A stretch of 64,000 nt of DNA from Paenibacillus cremeus (lineage in GTDB: Bacteria; Bacillota; Bacilli; Paenibacillales; NBRC-103111). This document shows, in pieces, positions 1-9,503 of this stretch (its first letter is position 1; every line of letters starts with the position of its first letter). The translations under genes and the position numbers were made by a program. The stretch covers positions 1 through 64,000 of the forward strand of contig NZ_VNJI01000004.1 in NCBI RefSeq assembly GCF_007786445.1. Reading direction: 5' to 3'. A model generated the notes under the pieces. That model worked only from the letters and a program-made list of their open reading frames with translations. It ran no database searches and was not told the origin of the DNA.

Positions 1-637
1 ACTTACGAAAACTCACAGACTTTGACAAAGCACATTCCCTTTGCCTCTGTCTTCCCTCTTTTGAAGTGGAAGCAGGTTATGCGACTTGACTTTTACGAAA
101 CATATTTGCTTCATAAAAAAAAAATCCGCGCATACTCATCCGAGTTTTCTCCTCCGGTCTGTTACCAGCCTTCATTGGCTCGGATTTACTCACTACTACG
201 GAATGATCCGCCATCTCACAGCCCATCGATTCGGCTTTCCCTCTTCAGGTTATACTTCCTCTACCTTGCCCGCGTTTGCGCCAAGGAGTCTATGAGACTT
301 CCCTCGGTTATCTGCACATTCTTTTCCATCCATCCTGACCCTAATCACGTCGATGAGCTTTGCAAGTCGTATCCCTTTCGCGTTTCCTTGCAAGGTATGC
401 CTATAGGCATAGGTTTCCCCGTTTATTGGGCGGGTCACCCAACATCGCCGCCACCTCTGGTTCACTGTATTCCGGGCTGGACTTTGCCTGCAGGCCCTTC
501 GGATTCACCCTCACGGGAGACACCCTGCCAGTCCCTCTCCATATGAAGATTGGACCTCTACTTCGGCTACGGCACTTTAAAGGGTAAAGTTACCGAGTGG
601 ATTTGAACCACCTAGACTGTGCGACTGCGAGGCGCAC
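1..637 (-). mobile_element. Group II intron, 5' ribozyme part (runs off the left edge)
   Basis: On the minus strand the segment begins GTGCGCC at 637, the GUGYG-type 5' end of bacterial group II introns. It continues with domain-I-like blocks: an ACAGTCTAGGTGG block, the GCCGTAGCCGAAGTAGAGG block, a GGGTGTC...GAATCCGAAGG block, and a GGAAACGCGAAAGG stretch. A short frame starting MKAGNRPEEK (175 down to 77) lies where the intron-encoded protein would begin, but it stops soon after a 10-base homopolymer (plus-strand A run at 115-124). The reverse-transcriptase body and the 3' domains V/VI would lie left of position 1, so completeness cannot be judged. The identification rests on recalled intron motifs, not on a computed fold. 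Class is not assigned. No protein-coding gene is convincing in this stretch. Confidence 0.72.
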
Positions 638-644
638 CAACAAA

Positions 645-677
645 CCCAGCACCTTCGCGGCACTGGGCTGTTTTTTT
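645..677 (+). terminator. Hairpin with T run, flanking the intron 5' end
   Basis: CCCAGCACC and GGCACTGGG form a stem with two mismatches on the plus strand, followed by seven T's. On the minus strand the same stem pairs better (G-U instead of mismatch) and sits seven bases 5' of the intron start. It therefore serves either as a plus-strand terminator or as the hairpin exon that some group II introns target. Confidence 0.4.
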
Positions 678-728
678 GTATCAGAAACTATACGTTTTTA
701 TTGGGGACGATTCTTCATTGTAGGTAAT

Positions 729-764
729 CCAATAAGACACTCCCAGATGGAAGTGTCTTATTGG
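729..764. terminator. 13-bp perfect stem-loop after the SDR gene
   Basis: CCAATAAGACACT and AGTGTCTTATTGG are perfect inverted repeats around a ten-base loop, a few bases beyond the SDR stop codon. No long T run follows on either strand, so it may act as a weak terminator or as 3'-end protection. Confidence 0.5.
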
Positions 765-770
765 TTTGGC

Positions 771-1505
771 TTAAATAAACATCCCGCCGTCCACCCGAAT
801 CGTCTCTCCCGTCATGAAGGGCGAATGGGCTATGACGGAGTAGACCGTTTCGGCCACATCCTCTGGTGTGGCGACACGTCCGAGCGGCGTCCCTTCCGCC
901 AGTCGCTTGGTATGCGCTTCTTGCCCGGCAACCCAGCGTGTGTCCACGATGCCCGGCGCCACGCTGTTTACCCGCACCTCGGGGGCAAACACGCGGGCGA
1001 GCGACTTTGTCACGCTGATGGCTGCCGCTTTGGATGCCGCGTACGCAATCGAACTGCCAAGGCCGGTCAAGCCTGCGACGGAGGTGATGTTGACGATGCA
1101 TCCTCCCCACTTCTTCAGCTCCGTCTCCGCTGCTCTACAGCAGAAGAACGTTCCCTTCACGTTGACGTCCATGACACGGTCCCAGTACTCCTCCTTTAAG
1201 CCTTCCAGATCGGAGTGCGTTACGAAATCGGTGACGCCCGCATTGTTCACCAACACATCTAACCGCCCCAGTTTGGCCACCACTTCACCGATCATTTCTC
1301 TCACCCGGCTGTCGTCGGCCACGCTCCCCTGAAGCATAAGGCACCGCACGCCTAATGCTTCGATTTCCCTCTGAGTCTCGAGCGCTTCCTGCTCAGACCT
1401 CGTGTAATTGATCGCGATATCGGCTCCTTCCTGGGCTAGCCGGAGGGCGATCGCCCTGCCGATGCCTGTCGCCGAACCGGTAATGAATGCTGCTTTTCCC
1501 TTCAT
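771..1505 (-). CDS. Short-chain dehydrogenase/reductase (FabG-like SDR)
   Basis: A 244-residue classical SDR that should reduce or oxidise a carbonyl/hydroxyl group with NAD(P). Visible family marks are the Rossmann motif TGSATGIG near residues 9-16, NNAG near 88-91, and a catalytic Ser-Tyr-Lys set with YAASK near 155. The C-terminus GGMFI closes a typical SDR fold. The start has a good ribosome binding site (AAAGGAGA about 8 bases upstream). The gene stands alone, followed by a stem-loop at 729-764. The substrate is unknown. FabG-type ketoacyl reductase is possible, but an isolated copy is more likely an accessory SDR. Confidence 0.88.
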   Translation of the reverse strand: MKGKAAFITGSATGIGRAIALRLAQEGADIAINYTRSEQEALETQREIEALGVRCLMLQGSVADDSRVREMIGEVVAKLGRLDVLVNNAGVTDFVTHSDLEGLKEEYWDRVMDVNVKGTFFCCRAAETELKKWGGCIVNITSVAGLTGLGSSIAYAASKAAAISVTKSLARVFAPEVRVNSVAPGIVDTRWVAGQEAHTKRLAEGTPLGRVATPEDVAETVYSVIAHSPFMTGETIRVDGGMFI

Positions 1506-1690
1506 GATGGATTCTCCTTTGGCGGTTATGATTTTACATACTCCCGTTAGTGTAACAGCTTCTTTTGAAAAGTTATATCCTCTTTTTGGGCATTCAGTTT
1601 ACTCCGCAACTTATTAATTAAGTCCAGATGTACTCGTTTCTTAATCTTATCTTCCAATTGATCAGCTTGTGCCTCAAGTTGATCTGGGAA

Positions 1691-2521
1691 TTATATGAAG
1701 TCTTTTAACTGCACACGAGCATAATCCCTAAAGGCGAGAAGGGCAGCCTTATCCCATTCCTTCCCACCTGTTCTTCTTTGCTCCGCATGGACATTCTCTG
1801 AAGAACGATAAATATCCAACGCCCGCTGAATCAATGGATGAAACTCGTGCGGCAAATGTTCGAGCCCCCATTCCCCTCCCTCATCTTTGCTGTGAACCTG
1901 TTGATTGTTTTCCCTAACCAGTTGAAATACGCGGCAAATGTTCAAAACGCTATAAAAAGGCGTCTCTACAATATGCTCGTCCTGTACAATCCATTTTAAA
2001 TCGTCCATAACGGATGCTAAAAAACACTCCCATTTTACATGGCCAAAAATATCTGCTATAGGCTCACCGTATAAACAAATGCCTCTCTGGGTCACGTAGG
2101 TTAAATGTGTGGGCAAGTCTGCATCGATTTTCTCTTGGCTATAGAATATCTCATCTTGTAGGATCTTCTCGTGCCATTCCGAGCTGTAATGTACTTCAAA
2201 AGGGGTTGGTGCGGGGACCGTCCTTGCTACCTCACCCGTGATCACACTTAGTTCAACGTTTCCCGTCGTAGGTCTATCAGCTGCCTGGTTAGCGATGGAG
2301 ACTCCAACCGTTTTAGCTCGTTCGGCATCTAATTTGCCGGCAACCACCACGATCAGATCAATATCACTTTTGGGGCAATAGTAACTGCCCATCGCTAAGG
2401 AACCGTGGAGGTAGACACCTTTCAATTGATCTCCCAAAATCGTTTTTAACTGCTGTACGAGTTGTTCAACATATTGCTTTATATCTTCATCACAGGAAAC
2501 CCAACCTTGTCCTTTTCCCAT
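1691..2521 (-). CDS. Aminoglycoside adenylyltransferase-like nucleotidyltransferase
   Basis: The N-terminal nucleotidyltransferase fold shows GSLAMGSYYCPKSDIDLIVV, which carries the G-S and D-x-D metal-binding motif of the ANT(3'')/AadA group. The helical C-terminal half (about residues 140-270) fits the AadA-type C-terminal domain. The family transfers AMP to a hydroxyl of streptomycin/spectinomycin or related substrates. Resistance is not proven here, because many chromosomal homologues in this phylum have unknown targets. The chosen ATG at 2521 has AAAGGAG eight bases upstream. An open frame extends 15 codons further but lacks a binding site. Confidence 0.75.
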   Translation of the reverse strand: MGKGQGWVSCDEDIKQYVEQLVQQLKTILGDQLKGVYLHGSLAMGSYYCPKSDIDLIVVVAGKLDAERAKTVGVSIANQAADRPTTGNVELSVITGEVARTVPAPTPFEVHYSSEWHEKILQDEIFYSQEKIDADLPTHLTYVTQRGICLYGEPIADIFGHVKWECFLASVMDDLKWIVQDEHIVETPFYSVLNICRVFQLVRENNQQVHSKDEGGEWGLEHLPHEFHPLIQRALDIYRSSENVHAEQRRTGGKEWDKAALLAFRDYARVQLKDFI

Positions 2522-2701
2522 CGGCAACACTCCTTTGGCATATTCCCAATCCCTTCCTAAATTCATTCCTACATTTTTCCCGATGCAATTCCCGGCGATG
2601 TCTCATGTAAACGGAATATCCCCTATTGTAAGATTAATCCAGGAAATGAATTCATTTCATCCGATTGGACCCAACAAAAGGAGTAAAGGAGACTAAAATC
2701 A

Positions 2702-4513
2702 ATGGTTAATTGGATTAAATCTAAGAAAAGTGCGGCGTTATCCCTCATCTTGGCTGGATGTCTTTCGCTTAGTGGTATAGCGGGCGCGTTTGGCGAGACA
2801 GCACCGGCAGGCGTGCAAATCAAGGAGTTCAGTTTGCTGGATACGGGGTCAGATGTCGTCGGTCCGGCGGATTTTACACCGGAGGGCAATAAAGATGGTC
2901 ATTTCAAGCTGTACCTGAGCCTGGCTCAGAAGACGGTCATCAAGAGTGTTGTTCTGCGATCAACCGATGCCTACGGCAAGGATAACTACCAGGGGGTATG
3001 GAGAACGAACCGAGTGACCACCGGCTGGCTGCTTGGCATTGTTCAGGATAAAACGATCATCGTGAACCCGGGCTTCCAAAAAGATGTTAAAGCGCCGGTA
3101 GGTGAGTTCGAAGGTGAGGTTTCTTTTGACTTGTATGCCAGCGACAACGGCACGATCAAAGAGACGCAGTATTATGTCTTGGAAATCGAGACGCCACAAG
3201 GAACGCTAGTATCTAATCCCATTATGTATAAAAAACCCATGACCTCTGGGGGGACCTCGACAACACCAACGAGCCCGGTGCCTGCACCGACACCTGTACC
3301 TGTACCTACGCCTGTACCTGTACCTGCACCTATTCCTGCACCTATTCCTGCTCCTACACCAACTCCCGTACCTGCACCAACGCCTGCTCCGGCGGAGGGT
3401 CCTACGATCCACGTGTTTTTCAAAGGCCAAGAGCTAATCTTTAGCAATGCGAAACCGATCATCAAGGATGGTTCCACATTAGTTCCGTTCCGCAAGCTAT
3501 TCGAAACTCTTGGTTTCACGGTCAAATGGGTCGATACAGGTGCGGCTCAACAAGCGATCGGGACGAAAGACGGACTTACTATTGAATTAACAATAAACAG
3601 CACCACGGCAAAAGTGAACGGAAATCCTGTCAACATGGATGTCCCTGCACAGATCATTAACGGAAATACCCTGGTTCCTTTGCGCTTTGTGGCGGAGAAC
3701 ACAGGCTACAAAGTCTCTTACTCCAGCGATGGAAGCATGGCAAAAATCCAAATTGACGATGCAGAGGTAGTCACAACCCCTACACCAACGCCGACTCCAA
3801 CTCCAACCCCTGCGCCTACTCCAGCACCGACTCCTGCACCACCGGCAGAGGAAATTGAGCCATTCGTAGTCAAAGGCTATTTGCTTAACGAACAGGGCAG
3901 CCCCATACCTGGTGTTACGATCTATGCGGATAATCAATTGTTTTATGATAGCAGTATTGGCGGAGTGACCGATGAGAATGGACATTATCAGATAGAATTG
4001 TCTCAATTGCCAACAAGTTGGATTATGTCTACCACTTTCACCCGTAAATATAACGGCAAGGAGCTGAAATTTTATTTAAGGTCTGATGTCGATCAACCAT
4101 TCGCCGGGAGCACTGGTGCTATTCGCAATTTTACATTGAAAAATATCGTTGGACATATTGAACTCCATCCCGATTTTTGGTCGTTTAGCGATAGTATGCC
4201 AGAGCTCCAAATGAACGATTTGGAAGTTACTCTAACACCTGTTGGACCATTATTTGACGGCAGCGCTGGAAATACGATAACAACACGTGCAGATGCGCTC
4301 TCAACAGGCGGTCACGGAGTGGATAATATCCCGCTTGGCCGATACAAAATATCCGTCTCATGGAAGCCGGTTGGTAGCCCTCCAATACCTATGCTGTTAC
4401 AACTTAAAGGTACCAAAAAATTTGTTTCGTCAATCGATTTCGATTTCTATAACCCATTCGGAACATCTTCCATCTTTGTCAATGAGTTTGATATCAAGCC
4501 CGACAGTCAGTAA
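2702..4513 (+). CDS. Secreted protein with copper-amine-oxidase-N-like domain and carboxypeptidase-regulatory-like domain
   Basis: A 603-residue protein with a signal peptide (KSKK charges, hydrophobic core, cleavage near AGA-FG). Residues about 35-175 form an unassigned beta-rich domain. A Pro/Thr/Val linker (about 190-228) leads to a copper-amine-oxidase-N-terminal-like domain (about 230-350, with the [14 protein letters not shown] and [11 protein letters not shown] repeats typical of this family). A second PT-repeat linker (about 360-378) precedes a CarboxypepD_reg-like domain ([20 protein letters not shown]) and a C-terminal beta region. No catalytic amine-oxidase domain is present. In Firmicutes this N-domain is common in cell-surface proteins and is thought to bind wall or matrix. 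The binding site AAAGGAG precedes the ATG. The role is unknown, and a surface or adhesion function is inference. Confidence 0.8.
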   Translation: MVNWIKSKKSAALSLILAGCLSLSGIAGAFGETAPAGVQIKEFSLLDTGSDVVGPADFTPEGNKDGHFKLYLSLAQKTVIKSVVLRSTDAYGKDNYQGVWRTNRVTTGWLLGIVQDKTIIVNPGFQKDVKAPVGEFEGEVSFDLYASDNGTIKETQYYVLEIETPQGTLVSNPIMYKKPMTSGGTSTTPTSPVPAPTPVPVPTPVPVPAPIPAPIPAPTPTPVPAPTPAPAEGPTIHVFFKGQELIFSNAKPIIKDGSTLVPFRKLFETLGFTVKWVDTGAAQQAIGTKDGLTIELTINSTTAKVNGNPVNMDVPAQIINGNTLVPLRFVAENTGYKVSYSSDGSMAKIQIDDAEVVTTPTPTPTPTPTPAPTPAPTPAPPAEEIEPFVVKGYLLNEQGSPIPGVTIYADNQLFYDSSIGGVTDENGHYQIELSQLPTSWIMSTTFTRKYNGKELKFYLRSDVDQPFAGSTGAIRNFTLKNIVGHIELHPDFWSFSDSMPELQMNDLEVTLTPVGPLFDGSAGNTITTRADALSTGGHGVDNIPLGRYKISVSWKPVGSPPIPMLLQLKGTKKFVSSIDFDFYNPFGTSSIFVNEFDIKPDSQ

Positions 4514-4687
4514 TTAAACAATCTATAAACTGCAAAATCGTATCATTCACAAAAACCGGATTTTCTCTTACCATAAGAGGTCTGTGGCTGAACCCTGGAA
4601 CGATAACGTACCGGGAACCAGAAATTGGGGGTACGTTCGCCAATCTTTTAGCTTCGTTTCTTCAAGTTAATAAATGCCTGGGAATGG

Positions 4688-4891
4688 CCTCTAGAGCGGA
4701 CTTTCCGCTCTGCACCGGCTCCCCAGAGCTAGGCATGGCCTCTAGAGCGGAAAACCCGCTTTGCATCAGCCCCCCGGGCTTGAGGATGGCCCCTAGAGCG
4801 GCTTTTCCGCTTTACACTAGCCGCACGGACCTAGGAGCAGCCTCTAGAGCGGAAAACCCGCTTTGCATAAGCCCCCCGGGCCTGGGTTTGG
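4688..4891. repeat. 51-bp tandem repeat array 1 (4 units)
   Basis: Four consecutive 51-bp units start at 4688, 4739, 4790 and 4841. Each opens with a C-rich TCTAGAGCGG, a 5-base loop and CCGCT(T/C)T(G/A)CA, so each unit can form a small GCGG/CCGC hairpin. Units 2 and 4 are nearly identical and carry AAAAC in the loop, while units 1 and 3 differ there and elsewhere. The array lies between the stop of the copper-amine-oxidase-like gene (4513) and the terminator of the hydrolase gene. The core matches arrays at 16.2 and 33.3 kb. Bases 4514-4687 hold only a weak AACGTACC/GGTACGTT inverted repeat (about 4597-4635). Confidence 0.9.
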
Positions 4892-4921
4892 CTTCTGCCA
4901 TTTGCCCTTATGGATCAACTT

Positions 4922-4957
4922 AAAACGGCAACCGATCTTCCTATCGGCTGCCGTCTT
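4922..4957 (-). terminator. Rho-independent terminator of the hydrolase gene
   Basis: On the minus strand ACGGCAGCCGAT and ATCGGTTGCCGT form a stem with one mismatch, followed by TTTT, directly after the stop of the 4965-5891 gene. Confidence 0.75.
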
Positions 4958-4964
4958 GTTGTTT

Positions 4965-5891
4965 TTACACCGCCCGAATCCACTGGGCGATATCTTCTAC
5001 AACCGTGCTGACCACGGTCTGCGGGATATTGTACTCTTCCCAAATGTCTTTCAGCGTACCATACACAGCCTTCATAAACAAATGGTTCAACCCGGGGTAG
5101 AGCTTGAATGTAGCATTCGGATGGTCTTTTAATTTCTCACGGTAGCGGTTAAAGTCTTTTTCGATGGAAACCTGCACATCTTTATCGCCCTGTATGACAA
5201 GGATCGGTTTAGTGGTTTGCACTAAATATTTTTCGACCGGGTGCTGCTTCATTTCTTTCAAATACCAAGCATAGACGTTGCCGATCAAAATAGTCTGCTG
5301 CGCGATCTCCTCCGTCATGCCGGCGATGGCATCAAACTTGTCTTGCAGCTCTTTTACCTGCGTTCTGGCGACCTCTTGTTGTGATGGTTCAAGCTGTTTG
5401 ATGGCATCTTCATTTTGGTCCAAAATGACTTCTTCAAGCGTTCGAGGTGTACCGGCTAGTAACACTAGCCCTGCCAAGTCGCCGCCTTCCGCATCAATTC
5501 TAGGAGCCAGCGTCCCGCCTAGACTGTGTCCAAGCAAAAATACGCGGCCTGCGTCCACGCGCGGGTCTTTTTTTAGCATTTGGACCGCCAGCATCGCATC
5601 CTGAATGACTTCTTCTTCTACTGTAAGTCTTCCGCCAAACTCTTGAACGATCTGCTTACCATACGTAAACGTGCGTTTATCGTACCGCAGCGTTGCAATC
5701 CCCTCTTTGGCCAGTCCGTCCGCAAGGTCTCGGAACAGCTTCGTTGCACGGATGGTTTCGTCTTTATCCAGGGGTCCGGAGCCATGCACCAGGACAACGG
5801 CAGGGACTTTGTCTGCAAGGGAATCCGGCAGCGTCAAAATCCCCTCCAACGGATAGGCGGCATCGGCCACAACTGTAACTTGTTCTATCAT
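4965..5891 (-). CDS. Alpha/beta hydrolase (serine hydrolase), cytoplasmic
   Basis: A 308-residue alpha/beta-hydrolase. The oxyanion region VLVHGSGPLDKDET is near residues 33-46, the nucleophile elbow GHSLGG near 121-126, an acidic residue in QGDKDVQV near 235-242, and the catalytic-type His in GLNHLF near 269-274. A helical lid insertion spans about 150-215. There is no signal peptide. The binding site is AGGAGG and the gene ends at its own terminator. The family includes esterases and acyl-peptide-like hydrolases. The substrate is not predictable from sequence. Confidence 0.85.
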   Translation of the reverse strand: MIEQVTVVADAAYPLEGILTLPDSLADKVPAVVLVHGSGPLDKDETIRATKLFRDLADGLAKEGIATLRYDKRTFTYGKQIVQEFGGRLTVEEEVIQDAMLAVQMLKKDPRVDAGRVFLLGHSLGGTLAPRIDAEGGDLAGLVLLAGTPRTLEEVILDQNEDAIKQLEPSQQEVARTQVKELQDKFDAIAGMTEEIAQQTILIGNVYAWYLKEMKQHPVEKYLVQTTKPILVIQGDKDVQVSIEKDFNRYREKLKDHPNATFKLYPGLNHLFMKAVYGTLKDIWEEYNIPQTVVSTVVEDIAQWIRAV

Positions 5892-6030
5892 GCGTTATCC
5901 TCCTGTCTACTGGTCACTATTTACTCTCCATTTTATGATTATAAAAAGCCCTTTAACAAATGGATTGAAAGGTTGTGTCCTCGAGCGCAGGATGATACAT
6001 TGGAGGGAATAGCTGGAGGTGGAACTATCA

Positions 6031-7395
6031 ATGCTCAATGCGTCCCAGATCAAAAGAAAAGAGCTGCTGTTGATTACGGCCGTAGCGCTTGGAACACTTC
6101 TAAACCCTTTGAATACCACGATGATCTCGGTTGCTCTAGCCAGACTTCAAGCCGACTTTCAGCTCTCCTTCGCCGACGTGTCATGGCTGATCTCCACGTA
6201 TTACTTGGCCAGTGCGATTGGGCAGCCGGTCATGGGCAAATGGAGCGATTTATTCGGCCGCAAGTCGGTGTTTATGCTTGGCTTATTGCTGGTCACCTTA
6301 TCGTCCGCGCTGGCGCCGATGTCGCCCAGCTTCGGCTGGCTGATCGGCTTCCGCATCATTCAGGCCTTGGGCAGCTCGGCCATGTTTCCGTCCGGCATGG
6401 CGATGATTCGCAGCCAAATTACCTCCAACCAAGCCAGGGCACTGGGGCTTTTGTCGATTTTTTCCAGCACCTCGGCAGCCTTTGGCCCCTCCTTAGGCGG
6501 AATGCTGCTGCATTACGGGGATTGGCCGCTGATTTTCCTTTGTAATTTCCCCTTTATTATCGCTTCGTTTGTGCTGGCTTGGAAGGTATTCCCGAGCGAT
6601 CCGAAAAGGACCGGCTCAATATCCGATATGGATTGGAAGGGCGTGGCCCTTTTTTCCGTCACGATCTTCATGTGGCTGCTCTTCTTTCTATCTTTCTCGC
6701 AAGGCGTCAGCTTATGGAAGCTAGCGGTTAGCGCAGGCTTGTCCGTGTGGCTCTATCGGTACGAGATGGGACAAAGCAGGCCGTTCATCGATGTCCGTTT
6801 TTTACGAAACAATAAAAATGTCACGTTCATTTATGCTCAGTTTATTTTAACGAACATTGCCTTTTACTCGATCATGTTCGGCATACCGTCCTACCTTCAG
6901 CGCGTCCAGCAGATGGATCCGCAGAAGACCGGGCTGGTCATGCTGTCCATTGCGGGCTTCAGCGTGCTCGTGACACCGCTGGTTGGCCGTTGGATCGACC
7001 GAAGCGGCTCCAAGCCGTCACTTTTAGTAGGGACCTTCACCGTCTGCGCGGGCGCGCTTCTGATGCTGCTTATTCGTGACCAGTCCAGTGCGTTGACCAT
7101 TTCGCTCGTGCTATGCATCCTGGGTATTGCGAACGGTTTTAATAATTTGGGCATGCAGACGTCGTTGTACGATTTTGTCAAGAAAGAAGAAACGGGGATT
7201 GCCTCCGGGTTGTTTATGACCTCCCGGTTTATCGGGACGATCCTGTCCTCCTCCCTGCTGGCGACACTGTTTGGCAAAAATATTACGACCCCCCAGCTGC
7301 ACAGCATGGCATGGACGTGTGCGGTTATAGGTGCCGCAATGCTGTTGCTCACGTTACGATTGCCTGGGCAGAGCAAGCGTTTGGCCAAAGACTAA
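6031..7395 (+). CDS. MFS transporter, DHA2-type drug/proton antiporter
   Basis: A 454-residue integral membrane protein with about 14 hydrophobic segments, the number typical of the DHA2 (EmrB/QacA-like) family. Motif A appears as GKWSDLFGRKS after segment 2, and a motif-C-like AFGPSLGG lies in segment 5. Proton-driven export of drugs or metabolites is the expected role, and the substrate is unknown. The ATG at 6031 has GGAGGT ten bases upstream. A GTG at 6019 overlaps that site and is unlikely to be used. The gene is monocistronic with its own terminator. Confidence 0.85.
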   Translation: MLNASQIKRKELLLITAVALGTLLNPLNTTMISVALARLQADFQLSFADVSWLISTYYLASAIGQPVMGKWSDLFGRKSVFMLGLLLVTLSSALAPMSPSFGWLIGFRIIQALGSSAMFPSGMAMIRSQITSNQARALGLLSIFSSTSAAFGPSLGGMLLHYGDWPLIFLCNFPFIIASFVLAWKVFPSDPKRTGSISDMDWKGVALFSVTIFMWLLFFLSFSQGVSLWKLAVSAGLSVWLYRYEMGQSRPFIDVRFLRNNKNVTFIYAQFILTNIAFYSIMFGIPSYLQRVQQMDPQKTGLVMLSIAGFSVLVTPLVGRWIDRSGSKPSLLVGTFTVCAGALLMLLIRDQSSALTISLVLCILGIANGFNNLGMQTSLYDFVKKEETGIASGLFMTSRFIGTILSSSLLATLFGKNITTPQLHSMAWTCAVIGAAMLLLTLRLPGQSKRLAKD

Positions 7396-7408
7396 CCATT
7401 ACTGAAAT

Positions 7409-7459
7409 AGCGGCAGCCTTGGACTAGAAAATAAAACCAGGATTGCCGCTGTTTTCATT
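7409..7459 (+). terminator. Terminator of the MFS gene
   Basis: AGCGGCAGCCTTGG pairs with CCAGGATTGCCGCT (mismatches allowed) across an AT-rich loop and is followed by GTTTTCATTT. A related hairpin follows the MATE gene at 12184. Confidence 0.7.
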
Positions 7460-7517
7460 TAGTAGGGCCGCGCACCTCCACAACCTTTAATCCAATAACT
7501 TCACCAGTTGATCCCCT

Positions 7518-8029
7518 TTATTGATCCTCTTGAATTCTAGCTATAAGCTCACTAACACAATGCTCGATATCCTTCCTGGTGCAATCAAGCGTGATATCAC
7601 TATGCCTCATGTAAAGAGGAACTCGTTCCTCGTATACATCCCTGAGACTATGTCCGTTCTTTATTACAATACCTCTGGTTGTGATGTTGGTTAATCTCCG
7701 TTGAATTTCATCAAAAGCAACATGCAAATAAATCACCAGCCCATCCTGTTTAAGCATATTCATAGCTTTTTCTGAATAGACAACACTGCCGCCTGTAGAA
7801 ATAATGCACTGTTTTAGCTGCAATTGAGAGACGATAATTTCTTCGACTTCCATAAACTTTTCGATCCCATCTTTATCCAGCAGTTCTTGTAGTGACCTGC
7901 CTTCACGCTGTTGTATAACTATATCTGTATCTATGAAATCCATGCTTAAGCTTTGGCCAGCAGCACACCTAAAGTACTTTTACCGGCCCCAGACATACCT
8001 ATAAGTACGATATTCTTATTCTGTATCAC
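7518..8029 (-). pseudogene. Shikimate-kinase-like P-loop kinase, frameshifted
   Basis: Reading from a GTG at 8029 (GGAGGT eight bases upstream), the frame gives a Walker A region LIGMSGAGKSTLGVLLAKA and then stops at TAA. The next frame continues at once with MDFIDTDIVIQQREGRSLQE, STGGSVV and a helical C-terminus, the expected order for an AroK-like kinase of about 170 residues. One missing base near 7947-7951 (AAAGCTTAAGC, where an extra T would give Lys-Ala-Leu-Ser) explains the break. It is either a true frameshift or a sequencing error. The downstream frame alone lacks the P-loop and cannot be a working kinase. True shikimate kinase activity is not certain, since orphan homologues exist. 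Confidence 0.75.
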
Positions 8030-8511
8030 TTCTGTATACCTCCGTATTTCCTCTGCCAAACGAATTATCGAAGTCTTAATTACTAGTTTCAAGAAATTAA
8101 GGGATGCCATAACAGGTCATACCTTAGAACATCTATGGCATAAACACTCTATTAATCTCTATTGGCACATGGGCTTTGTGCTTTCGGTAGATGAGGTTCC
8201 TGCGGATTTCAGAGGGCCAACCATGCCATCTCAAGCCCAAAGAATCGCGCACAATGGTTTGAATTCATGCCGATGCGATTGGATGTGCAGCGATGGATCT
8301 GAAACGCAATCCAAGCCGGTGGAGCGACAGAGGAACCTACTAAGAAGTTTTGCAGGAACTAAAGTTATTATGGCACGTTTTGGTTAGATATGGAAAGTCG
8401 GTTTAGATCATTGATTTACACCAAATAGAGCGTAAATTCCCCCAATATATTATTGTATTTTAATTCATATTATTGTATATTTATTCGATAAATCATTTGG
8501 AGGGCTGCACA
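8030..8511. other. Intergenic stretch without a recognisable gene
   Basis: About 480 bases between the frameshifted kinase and the acetyltransferase. Open frames here overlap the kinase in antisense or lack binding sites and recognisable motifs. The last 80 bases are AT-rich and probably carry the promoter of the acetyltransferase. Nothing else is supported. Confidence 0.5.
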
Positions 8512-8958
8512 ATGTCCCTTGTTATAAGATATGCTGAACTTGATGATTTGAATGGTTTGACCGAGTTAATGTATGAATACATCGTTGGTTTTTATAAGAA
8601 GCCCCGACCAGACAGTGAAAAACTTCATCAGTTGATTCAAACCCTTTTAAAAAAACAAGAAGGTGTACAGTTTGTGGCCTTACTGGATGGGAAGCTCGTT
8701 GGTTTTGCGACGTTATACTTTACATACAGCACGATGAAAGCAGATCGATACACTGTCATGAACGACCTTTTTGTCATTGAGCAACTACGGGACACCGAAG
8801 TGGAGTCACAACTGTTTTTAAAATGTCACAAGTACACCAAGGAGCATCAATTTACTCACATGTCCTGGATAACGGCTGCTGATAATACGCGAGCTCAACG
8901 GTTTTTTGATCAGGTGGGAGGCATTCGAGGGGACTGGGTTAATTATTCCATTCTCTAA
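8512..8958 (+). CDS. GNAT-family N-acetyltransferase
   Basis: A 148-residue protein starting MSLVIRYAELDDLNGLTELM. It has the usual GNAT layout: the N-terminal strand and helix, a VQFVALLDGKLVGFATLYF strand pair, MNDLFVIEQLRDTEVES in the acetyl-CoA-binding region, and a C-terminal TAADNTRAQRFFDQVGG segment. The family moves an acetyl group from acetyl-CoA to an amine, and the acceptor is unknown. GGAGGG seven bases upstream fixes the ATG at 8512. Thirteen further in-frame codons upstream are not needed. The gene converges on the next acetyltransferase. Confidence 0.85.
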   Translation: MSLVIRYAELDDLNGLTELMYEYIVGFYKKPRPDSEKLHQLIQTLLKKQEGVQFVALLDGKLVGFATLYFTYSTMKADRYTVMNDLFVIEQLRDTEVESQLFLKCHKYTKEHQFTHMSWITAADNTRAQRFFDQVGGIRGDWVNYSIL

Positions 8959-8984
8959 GCTAAGAGTTGCAAAAAGGAGTTGAG

Positions 8985-9014
8985 AAAAGGCAACCGGTCG
9001 CTAGACGGCTGCCT
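8985..9014. terminator. Bidirectional hairpin between converging acetyltransferase genes
   Basis: AAGGCA-a-CCG pairs with CGG-c-TGCCTT around an eight-base loop, between the stops of two converging genes. Confidence 0.55.
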
Positions 9015-9020
9015 TCATGC

Positions 9021-9503
9021 TTATTCATTGAACTCACGGATGTACCAAGCGTCGCATGCAAAATGGTCCGAACCAGCAAGCGGTGCATCCAGCAGCTGAA
9101 AGCCATGTTTGACATAAAAGCGGTTTGCAGCTTGCATATTTTGCAGGGTTTCCAGATAGCAAGCTTTGTAATGCTGCTTGGCAAAAAGTAACGCGGTCTG
9201 CAGCAGCTCCGCAGCAGTTCCTGTTCCTCTTGCTTCCGTAATCAGATACATTTTCTGCAGCTCGCATATTTTATCTTCAGGGAAACCGAATTCAGCGATC
9301 CCGCAGCCACCCAGCATCTTCCCGCTTTCATCGAACGCAACCCAATATGCCCTACCCTCGTGATTATAATAATCGGACAGACGGCTTAAGCTTTCGTCTT
9401 CCCAAGCTAGTCCTGCGCGATTTCCGCCAAACTCGATCAAGCAATTCCGGATGATCGCTTCTATCGTGCTGTTATCTTCTGATCGAATTTTTCTAATGAT
9501 CAT
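9021..9503 (-). CDS. GNAT-family N-acetyltransferase
   Basis: A 160-residue GNAT protein (MIIRKIRSEDNSTIEAIIRN) with a central GCGIAEFGFP strand and the acetyl-CoA motif LQKMYLITEARGTGTAAELL, where the R-G-x-G-x-A pyrophosphate-binding loop is clear. The C-terminal LETLQNMQAANRFYVKHGF is characteristic of the fold. Binding site GGAGG precedes the ATG. The substrate is unknown. It is not a close copy of the neighbouring acetyltransferase. Confidence 0.88.
   Translation of the reverse strand: MIIRKIRSEDNSTIEAIIRNCLIEFGGNRAGLAWEDESLSRLSDYYNHEGRAYWVAFDESGKMLGGCGIAEFGFPEDKICELQKMYLITEARGTGTAAELLQTALLFAKQHYKACYLETLQNMQAANRFYVKHGFQLLDAPLAGSDHFACDAWYIREFNE

Noticed and set aside
595-620. tRNA-like T-arm (GGTTCAAATCCACT on the minus strand)
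   Set aside because: It lacks the rest of a cloverleaf and sits in the position of a domain I stem of the group II intron.
3240-3400. VNTR-like low complexity DNA
   Set aside because: It encodes the Pro/Val/Thr linker of the secreted protein in frame.
7953-8387. 144-residue plus-strand frame
   Set aside because: It overlaps the antisense of the kinase P-loop and continues into non-conserved DNA, with no binding site.
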